Of a stretch of DNA of 10,799 nucleotides, positions 1 to 7,178 are shown piece after piece. This DNA comes from Chloromonas sp. AAM2. Its lineage: Eukaryota > Chlorophyta > Chlorophyceae > Chlamydomonadales > Chlamydomonadaceae. Below the pieces are notes generated by a model. That model saw only the letters and a list, made by a program, of their open reading frames with translations, was not told the origin of the DNA and did no database searches. Where the stretch lies: positions 1-10,799 of the forward strand of contig QAXH01003580.1 of the NCBI GenBank assembly GCA_004335635.1, written 5' to 3'. A program made the position numbers and the translations under genes. Each line of letters opens with the position of its first letter. Position 1 is the first letter of the stretch.

Positions 1-2436
1 CTGGCGTTGACCAGCAGCACATCTCCAGGCTGGATCACAAGGTTGCGAACGTCCACAGGGGATACGTGGCCCTGAAACAGAAGCACGTGGGTGGTTGAGT
101 CAGTTGCAGTTGGTATGGCAAACTTGACTATAGCCTAACACTCTCACGCAACATTTTCAAGTTTGGCTCACCTCCCGCTGATAGGCCACCACTGCCGCCT
201 TGAATTTGTGCCTGAACTTGACATCCATCACAGTGCGACCGACAAGGGGGCTGTTGGCTGCAATCACGATCTGCAGAGAAAGGCAGCGTGCGGCAGTTGA
301 CTCACAAAAGGAAACGTTGGGCAAAGATGTTGACAACAAGCATGAGATAAAAATCATTCAAAAGCATTCAGGTTCTCATTGACTAAAGCCCATAAACCCA
401 TCGACAAGGGTTTAGACCAGGGTGTTTACCTGTGACAGTTGCTGGTCCAGTACGTGCACTCCTGATCTGTCCACTTGGTCCTGGGTGGCCAGCATGAGGC
501 CGGGCAGCTTGCTTAGAAAGGTGATGCCAGTCAGGTCGGCAGCAACCCAGAGCAGGTCGTTAACCTGCAGTGAACACCAGATAACGTCAGGTCCAGTCAG
601 CGTTGCAAGTGGCGTCATGAAGTGCAGGATGATTGTGGGTCTCACATTTATTGGTACCATGCATCAATACTGCTGGCTATACTGCTTGACTGTAACCCCA
701 CGCCACAATCTACTGCTCTAACACAACACCAGGTCACACCTCTAGGATGACGTCACACTGTGTCTCACACTACAAATCACACTGAATCTCATACCTCTAG
801 CACAGCGTGGTGGTCCACGGGCTCCAGCCTGTTGGCGGGGTCCCCCTGCCTGTCCAGGGCAATCACGTGGATGCCGGGGATTCCGCGCAGACCCGCATCG
901 CTCACGGTCTTGGTGCCCACGTCAGAGCTCTGTGGAGCAGAAAGCATCAGCAATAAGAGGGAGCAGAAAGTATCAGCAATGAGAGTATATGTGGCCTCAA
1001 ATTTGTCGCAGCATCTTCACAGCAACTTCCTTTGGCATGTGCAAAGTGGCATAAGAAGCATGGCATTGATTTGTACCAGGATGCAGAGCGCTTGGTTCAG
1101 ATACTGGGCTCATCCAGCCAATCAAGAAGTAACATATAAAAGCTGTACTTTTGCTAACCCAAGATGCCAAGACTGGGCTAACTCTAGCCATACTCACAGT
1201 GATCCGGTAAGCGCTGATAAACTTGTTGGCGGTGCTGTCAATGACCAAGTGCACGTCTTGGAAGTTGTCCTTGAAGTCCTTGGAAGCAGTACTGGTGGTG
1301 GGGCCTGAGGTGCGGCAGAAAGCAGGGAAAAGGTCATGCATCTGCAGCTCACAAGTGTATCTCTGTCATGCAATGCATGGAAAAAAGAGAACAAGCAAGA
1401 CTGGTTTCCAAACAAGGCGGTGTGCCCCTGTGATCAGTGCTGCGATCAGCTCATGATCTTAGCTTGTGATCATCGAGTTGATATTAATTCATCCGTGTCG
1501 AGCAAGGGCAGGACGTGAGGTGACAACCCACTGACTACCAAAACACTGCAGGAACGACACACACGACACCACGTACCTGAGTCGACCAGAAGGATGTCAC
1601 CAGCGCTGAGCACCTTGTCGTTGAGCCGTTGGTCCTTGTGGTGGGCGGAACCCCGGTGAACGCCCACCACCGTGAGATCAAACCGCTCGCGCAGAAGCGC
1701 CTCACGCACCGTGGTGCCGATCAAAGCGCTGCCAGGCGCGACGGTCACCTGGTGCATTGCCAGACAGGAACACAGACGGACAAGCTTACGCGAGGGGCGA
1801 CGTATGCCTCGAGAGCTGAAACTGGATAGAGAACAGTGCATGCACATGGGTTGCAACATAGCGCGCCACAGAGACACGGGTCGTGATATTCGTTTGGCCT
1901 AAAACGCGCTGGTTTTTTGTCGTTGTTCAGGCCAAGGCAATCTGCGAGGCGAAAGCGACTTTGCGTACTTGCAGCAAACAGGCGCAGTTTTGTCCCTGTT
2001 CGTACCTGCAGGAGGCTGTACACCTTTGAAGTGACAGGGTTAATGAGCGTGTCGACCACCGAATGCCCTCCATCCTCATTCTCGCTGTTGACGATGAACA
2101 AGCCCAGCTCCTCGGCAGCTACGACCAGGTTCTCGACCTCCCCGGAGTAGTAGAAAACATCGCTCTCGAGAACTAGGGTTGTTGGGGGCACGTCGCTGCA
2201 AATGCATAAGGAATGCACAAGGTGTCAGTTTCATTTATGCCTTGGTGGTGTTCAAACATTCTGTGTAACTGCGCGAAGGTTGTAGAAGGTTCAAGCCTGT
2301 TTTTTATGAGTGCATCAACTAGTGCTTACCTTGAGAAGACTCCTTTGCGCAGCAGAGCGACCAGAGGCGTGTCATGCACTTTGTTGAGCCCCGCCTCGGC
2401 CACTGTCTTGCCGACCACGGGGGAGTTGTGCATGGG
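1..2436 (-). other. Four RCK_C (TrkA_C) domains of the transporter, the last cut by the window edge
   Basis: This is the soluble central part of the transporter, read from six full exons, most of exon 2496-2330 and the partial last one. Four copies of the pattern 'P-x-x-G-[KRT]-T-V-x(2)-A/V-x(5) ... V-x-R-x-G ... L-x-x-GD-x-L' can be seen. They start near residues 229 (PVVGKTVAEAGL), 330 (ALIGTTVREALL), 419 (SDVGTKTVSDAGLRGIPG) and 516 (SPLVGRTVMDVKF). Each ends in a strand such as LSAGDILLVDS (second) or IQPGDVLLVNA (fourth). RCK_C domains bind small ligands or ions in many transporters and channels. The SLT/SAC1 group is known for a multi-copy RCK block inserted between two membrane halves, which fits this layout. 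What ligand is sensed is unknown. Confidence 0.85.
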
Positions 2437-5075
2437 GCGGGCGGCCAGGAGGATGTTGCGAGCGTACTTGCTGCTGTTGCCGGGCAAAAGCCACCGCTGC
2501 AAGAAGCATGCAGGACACGCGGCACACTGATACCTAAATGACAGCTGTCAGCTGAGCATCACTAAGGGTGCCAATCTCGAATCCACAATGAGAACGACTT
2601 GGTCAACTCGACTGTAATCAAGTCCCTGCCCACATGTATTTACACCACTGCCCATGATCAATACTCAACCACGTGCAGTTCCACGCAAGGATTGTTTTTG
2701 GATCACCGTGATTGTCATTTGCATAAAAGCACTTCCTGTTGGATCAGAGTTCTCACCTGGACAGCCAACACGTAAAGGAAGCCCCAGATCGCGTAGGGGA
2801 CTCCATAAGGCGCAATGTCAAAAATCTTGAACATCACTGCGTCGAGATTCTTTCCCGCGTACCGCTGGGCCTGCACACGTGACAGCAAAGCGCACAGTGC
2901 ATTGTCAGGAAACGGCGTTGTGTGGTTGATGTGCTCCGGGCTCAAGTGGTAGAACCAATTTACAGTGTGCTGCTTCCAGCGAATTTCCCTTTCTCGCTTC
3001 TCGTTTCTTACCTGAGCACCTGACACAACCAGGTTGGTTGATGTGCCGATCAGTGTGCACGTGCCCCCCAGCACTGCCGAGTAGGACAGGGGGATGAGCA
3101 GTTTCTTGACAGGCACCCCCGAACGCCGCGCCCAGGAAATCAGGATGGGGGTGAAAATTGACACCACGGGCGTGTTGTTCAGAAAGGCAGACAGGACCAT
3201 GCATGGAATCATCAAACGAACAAGCGCCCTGCACAGATTGAGTTTGCCACACGTCAGTGCAAGGACAACAAACAGTCCATAAGGCGATCTTTAATAGTTC
3301 AGCATTACGTGGGTAGAAGTAGCTCAGTCTTTTCAGACTTACATTCTGACAGTTGATCAAGCTGCCTCTGACCATCAGAAGCTTCAGTAAGAGGACAGAG
3401 GATCAGACGGACATAAACATCACACGGACATACAGTCACTGAGTGAGCATTCCTAGTGCTCCTGTCTGAAGGGACCAGCTGCCTGAATGCATCAGACATG
3501 GAATGCAGCTCACCAGAAAGGGGAGCGTGAACGGCCCAAAATTCGCGTAAGTATCGCTTCGAGACCCTGCAGAAACGTGAACACGTGAAAGGATAAGAAG
3601 CACGTGGTCAAAGGCTGGCAAAGTTTTTGGCCCGTGACAACACTTGAAAGTGTGCGATTCAAACCACCAGTCATGTTCATGCTCTGTCTGCAGCGTCGTG
3701 TATGTGTACGCAGGTGTTAATGATGTTCTGAGTGGTGGTAGCCGCCAATAAGATTCCATATCTGATGTACGCCACAGATACTCACTCCTGTTTGATATAT
3801 CCCTTCGGCCACTATGTATAACTTGATGACTGTTAAGAGCCCTGTATTGCCGTAGTTTGCTCCGGCCTTGGCGGGCTGCGGGAAGGTGGGCAGGAAGGCA
3901 CATGGGCATGAGATCAACGTGAATTGGAACCTGTTGCATTCTGTATGTTGTACTTCCTGTTGCGTTGACAGTCAGCCCAGGGCTGTTTGCTGCTACTTCC
4001 TGTTGCGTGCAGCACTGCTGGGCTATGTTATGACAGCGTGCAGACACTGAGTCCCGCCTGATGCGGCATGATGTGACGCCACAGGATGTATGTCCTGCAT
4101 GGTTCTCAGATGTTCTGCCCATCCATGTTCTCGCTGCTGCCTGCTGCCCTAAGCCATGCCCTCGACCATGCCAGACGGCTGATAGCTTGGTGCAGCTATG
4201 CCATACTGCATGGAATTTCACACCCAAGCCAGGATGTCCACGACCCCAAGATGTTTTGCTTCAATGGCATGCATGGCAGTCCCTCACGCATGCATCCCGG
4301 CTGTCTTGACTTGAAATTGGTACTCACCGTTATGATGCCGGCTGCCATGTAGAACGCCACCAAGAGGGTGAAGATGATGTCGGGGCCCACCTGCAGACGC
4401 ACATAGACACACAGGCAAGGCCCACTGGTACCGGAGATCGACGAAAATTTTACAATCGCGGTTCACAAGACAGAGGGTAAGAAAGGCATTGTGCGAGCAG
4501 TTTATCTCCCCTCAGGCGGGCATGGTAAGATGCATGGCCGGTGCCGGGTTTTTGTGGGAGGCGAACCGGTTGCTGCTTCTAGGAAAACCACCAGTGAATG
4601 CTCTTTTTGCGCCAAGGATCGGACTCACCCAGTCGCCGGCCATGATGATGAGCGCCACTGCAATTGTGACGATGACGCACCATCCCATCCAATCCTGTGT
4701 GAAAATACAAGGGGAAAAGTGCTGAGTTGTGAAATAAACATAAAACAGGACGTCAAGCAATTGCATGATTGGGCAGTGAATATGATTTCAGTGTGCTATG
4801 AATGCCGGCGACGCAGACGTGCCACTGTTTGACAGCACTGCAGGGAAGAGAATTGATGCTTTGCACAACAAAGCGAACTTGGAACTTGGCCTGGCAGGAG
4901 AGTGTGGGCTAGAATGCACGCTATCGACCAATGAACAATGATCTCAACACGCCATGGACGCTGGCGGCGCATATGTGCCAGTCCTTGTGCGGGTGGGAGT
5001 AAATAAATTGAAATAAAGTGCCGCGTTGGCTACTAAGCGATGTTGCAGACTTACAAGGTCGCTGGCAGCGCACAT
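1..5075 (-). CDS. SAC1-like (SLT family) sulfate/anion transporter with RCK_C domains, 3' end off window
   Basis: Fifteen coding exons, in transcript order: 5075-5055, 4694-4629, 4390-4328, 3875-3786, 3566-3514, 3228-3012, 2870-2757, 2496-2330, 2195-2006, 1748-1577, 1304-1198, 929-795, 564-430, 270-172 and 71-1. Every intron is GT-AG and every phase joins in frame, giving 1,700 nt or 566 complete codons. The order is a membrane domain (residues about 8-208) and then four RCK_C/TrkA_C domains (about 229-566). Visible hallmarks are AGDWVGPD, YGNTGLL, SAFLNNTP, GGTCTLIGTSTNL, FDIAPYGVPYA and LLPGNSSKYA. Known members (SAC1, SLT1 and SLT2 of Chlamydomonas) are sodium-coupled sulfate transporters of the plasma membrane or a sulfur-starvation sensor. 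Usual length is near 850-900 residues, so about a third, with the second membrane half, lies beyond position 1. The start is the first in-frame ATG after a TAG in the leader. Family is sure; transporter versus sensor is not decidable here. Confidence 0.93.
3876..4327 (-). other. Longest mapped intron of the transporter gene (452 bp)
   Basis: It lies between the exon ending AGIIT (donor GTGAGT at 4327) and the exon starting PAKAG (acceptor CCGCAG at 3876). It contains a 15-bp direct repeat near 3951-4008 and many CATG/GCATGC words between about 4100 and 4300. No coding potential is convincing. The apparent open frames on both strands that cover it have no family resemblance. Confidence 0.5.
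3951..4008. repeat. 15-bp direct repeat in a transporter intron
   Basis: TACTTCCTGTTGCGT occurs at 3951-3965 and again at 3994-4008, 43 bp apart. The flanks are not similar. It may be a small local duplication. Confidence 0.6.
4695..5054 (-). other. First intron of the transporter gene (360 bp)
   Basis: It runs from the GTAAGT donor at 5054 to the ACACAG acceptor at 4695. Short open frames cross it on both strands, but none has recognisable protein content or splice support. I see no repeat or other feature in it. Confidence 0.5.
5055..5075 (-). other. Proposed 7-codon first coding exon of the transporter
   Basis: Seven codons, ATG TGC GCT GCC AGC GAC CTT, are followed directly by the strong donor GTAAGT at 5054-5049. 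They join in phase 0 to GAT TGG ATG GGA TGG, giving MCAASDL-DWMGW. An in-frame TAG lies five codons upstream of this ATG, so no longer N-terminus is possible in that reading frame without another exon. Family members begin very shortly before the first membrane segment, which fits. The alternative start is the ATG inside the next exon (MGWCVIV); then this exon would be untranslated leader. Confidence 0.5.
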
Positions 5076-5694
5076 TCTCGAGAGCTGCTAGTAAAGGTGC
5101 AGTGGGATGGGGAAGATTGTCCAAGAGATCAAGAACGCCCAGTTGGTGACACACGAGCAAGCCGGGCGACTACGGGCCAAAGTGAGGCCGCCGACGACGA
5201 GAAAGCTTGCTTATCCACGCGTTCACTCTATGCACTGGCGCATCTATGCATTCCTAGTGGCGATCCTTATCGTAATGGCCAATCCCAGGCAAACCTTTTG
5301 GGCGAGGGAAGCTGAGGGAAGGTGCTACCTCAGGGAAGGTGCATTGTGTACCACGATTGGTAGATTGCGCGCCAATCACAATGAGGCTCTAACAAGTGCG
5401 GGGCTCATGGCTATCGAATGCGAGCCCGTGAGGCTGTCGCGGCAGGTAAAGCCATGACGTCCGGGCACCGCGCCTGCACCGTCATGCAATCCCGAATTTG
5501 TGCTTCGTGCTCGGGTACGCACTCTGGCAACAAGAACACTTGACTCTGTTGGCTTTGCCTTGCATTTCGTGCGCGCCGCTCTATGCTGCTGCTGGGCGCA
5601 CCTAATCAACGCGGAATCTGAATGGCGGGCGTCATGCGCGTGGTGGGCGGCGCAAAGGCGTACACTGGTCTGGCTGCTAGTTTATATTGAAGTT

Positions 5695-5821
5695 TGCGGA
5701 TGGCCGGATAGTGCGGATGGCCGGATATCATCAAGATGTTCTACTAAGGGGCAGCCGGATGGTCGGACGGACGGATAGCTCAGATGGCCGAATGTTCCAT
5801 GTTGTCTGGCTGCTATCCGGC
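5695..5821. repeat. Tandem GGATGGCCGGATA motif with diverged and inverted partners
   Basis: The 16-bp word TGCGGATGGCCGGATA occurs at 5695-5710 and again at 5712-5727. Diverged forms follow at about 5753-5778 (GCCGGATGGTCGG, GGACGGATAGC) and 5783-5793 (AGATGGCCGAA). The inverted form TATCCGGC is at 5814-5821, and GCTATCC recurs near 5857. The DNA could fold, or this could be the remnant of a small inverted-repeat element. No target-site duplication was identified. Confidence 0.6.
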
Positions 5822-6033
5822 TGTTCTGGCAGTGTCATCTGGCTGAGGGTACCAGCTGCTATCCAGTGAATCCTTGTTCATCCAGGAGGGCCAGCGGTAG
5901 CAGATGGTGGTGTTGCAACGATGGTGAGGTTTGATGGTGTGGTCACTCTGTATGCTGAATGGTGTAGGCTGCCGGGTGCACATACAACAATTGTTTCAGC
6001 CTTGCTCTTGCTTTGACCTGTCACTTACTTTGT

Positions 6034-6135
6034 CCTTCGGCCCGTTGCTCCTTGTTTGCTTCGTTTTGTTTCTTTGTGGGTCAGGGCCGTGCGCACCCAT
6101 CCCTTGTCGTCTTGTCACGACTTCTCTGACTGATG
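6034..6135. repeat. Possible dispersed repeat, copy A
   Basis: Starts CCTTCGGCCC and ends TGACTGATG. It shares ordered blocks with 9369-9477: CCTTCGG(G)CC, a T-rich run, GGTCAGGGC-GT, a CATCCC-TGTC block, and a final GAC-rich block ending CTGATG. Divergence is large, so this is a tentative call from reading by eye. Confidence 0.35.
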
Positions 6136-6519
6136 CAGACAACAAAGTAGCACCACTCACCTGCAACCAGCAAGATGAACAGACTGGGGAGTGATGGGTC
6201 CGGCACACAAGCAGCTGGCTCAAGTGTTGTCAGCTGTTGGACAAGGCGCCCCAGTGGAGTGCCTCAAGCACAAGCACTGAGCGCATCCCTCCACTATGCT
6301 TTGGGGATGCGTTCGAGGCACACACTATTCCACTTGATGACCTGGCAGGGCTGTAAGTCTTTGGGTTTGTTTGGATGTTACAAGTTGGAACACGCCACTT
6401 TCAGTTACCTAGCAAACGACCCAACTCAGTGTGACTTGATGTTGGTGCATCACCTTGGCGTCAGTGCAACACATGCGTACCAAGCCAGTGTAAGTTTGTA
6501 TAGAGCTAGTACGGCCACA

Positions 6520-6544
6520 TGTGTGTGTGTGTGTGTGTGTGTGT
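6520..6544. repeat. TG dinucleotide microsatellite
   Basis: An uninterrupted run of alternating T and G, 25 nt long (12.5 TG units), in the spacer downstream of the cysteine-rich gene. It produces artificial Cys-Val repeats in plus-strand open frames. Confidence 0.97.
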
Positions 6545-6557
6545 CAAAACATGACAT

Positions 6558-6562
6558 TTACA
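6558..6562 (-). promoter_or_regulatory. Possible TGTAA polyadenylation signal of the cysteine-rich gene
   Basis: TGTAA on the minus strand at 6562-6558 is the first one I find downstream of the TGA stop at 7179, about 620 bp away. Volvocine green algae use TGTAA about 10-20 nt before the cleavage site, and 3' untranslated regions of this length occur there. The assignment depends on the organism guess. A second TGTAA lies at 6380-6376. Confidence 0.3.
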
Positions 6563-6814
6563 TTTACCACACTTGTGTTAAAGCAGTCCAGCGGCAAACG
6601 AACGTACAACCAGCAAGAGCATGGTGACTCAGAGAGATGCACCAATGGACAGTACATTCCAGTGACACCTGACGTCACACCATGTCACAGGTGCAAAGGT
6701 TTTTGGCAGCGTGCACAGCTACTGGTGAAAGGGTGAGATGCAAGAGGAGAGCAAAACGGGCCATAGTGGCGGACCTTTGTTCGGTCGACCGGATGTAAGT
6801 GCAGGTTCTCTGAG

Positions 6815-6880
6815 TTCCAATCCAATTCCATGTGCAGATGCCTTCCAATCCAATTCCAATCTAATTCCATGTGTAGATGC
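6815..6880. repeat. Two-unit minisatellite
   Basis: Unit 1 (6815-6842) has TTCCAATCCAATTCCA followed by TGTGCAGATGCC. Unit 2 (6843-6880) repeats it with an extra ATCTAATTCCA block and TGTGTAGATGC. The CCAAT-like words are internal repeats of about 5 bp. Confidence 0.8.
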
Positions 6881-7065
6881 ATGCCTTGCCATGCATGTCG
6901 GACAGGTCAGCCATCAACAGACCGCCTACAGCCCCTCTCACGTGATCAGCATGTGCTGATGCCCGCCATGAGACCACGAGAATCCAACAATAATTGGGCA
7001 CACCATATAAGAGTCTTCTGGTTCTACTCTTATGTGCCTCAGTTTGGAGGCGCATAACGGAAACC

Positions 7066-7097
7066 TACTAGTGTGACCTAGTGATACTAGTGTGACC
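7066..7097. repeat. 13-bp direct repeat just past the cysteine-rich gene
   Basis: TACTAGTGTGACC occurs at 7066-7078 and 7085-7097, with the starts 19 bp apart and TAGTGA between the copies. It would lie in the 3' untranslated region. Confidence 0.75.
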
Positions 7098-7178
7098 GAA
7101 GTTAGATCCGGTAGCTAATCTAGCCCATTCGATTTAATTGTGACCACGTTTCTGTGATCACTCAGGCTGATGATGAGA

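Larger units (their letters stand above)
2757..4694 (-). other. N-terminal half of the DASS-type membrane domain (seven exons, residues 8-208)
   Basis: This is the membrane part of the transporter. Hydrophobic segments that look membrane-spanning are residues about 12-28 (CVIVTIAVALIIMAG), 31-50 (ending AAGIIT), 61-76 (LLTVIKLYIVAEGI), 99-114, 119-130, a glycine/serine-rich stretch at 141-167, and 188-207 (APYGVPYAIWGFLYVLAV). Residues 115-117 are NNT and residues 159-164 are GTSTNL. In the divalent anion:Na+ symporter superfamily, Ser-Asn-Thr type motifs in re-entrant hairpins bind Na+ and the anion. Equating the NNT and TSTN motifs with these is inference from family knowledge. The Trp codon at residue 98 is split by a phase-2 intron. 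Nothing looks broken in this half. Confidence 0.85.
5076..7178. other. Intergenic spacer between two minus-strand genes
   Basis: This stretch should hold the 3' untranslated region of the cysteine-rich gene (upper part) and the promoter and leader of the transporter gene (lower part). Open frames on the plus strand, such as 6175-6627, run through a microsatellite and match nothing I recognise. A minus-strand TATAAA occurs at 5686-5681, about 600 bp upstream of the proposed start; whether it acts as a TATA box is unknown. The spacer contains several short repeats listed separately. I see no RNA gene. Confidence 0.6.

Noticed and set aside
760..1308. 182-residue open frame on the plus strand
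   Set aside because: It is opposite two RCK_C exons and the intron between them, and has no family resemblance.
3436..4227. 263-residue open frame on the minus strand
   Set aside because: It runs through introns and uses the wrong frame over exons 3875-3786 and 3566-3514. The spliced reading gives the conserved transporter motifs instead.
4986..5030. AATAAA words on the plus strand as a polyadenylation signal
   Set aside because: They lie in the first intron of a minus-strand gene, and no plus-strand gene ends there.
6175..6627. 150-residue open frame on the plus strand in the spacer
   Set aside because: It runs through the TG microsatellite, giving a Cys-Val run, and shows no domain or splice support.
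6815..6880. CRISPR-like array
   Set aside because: Only two units of unequal length and no spacers. It is a small minisatellite.
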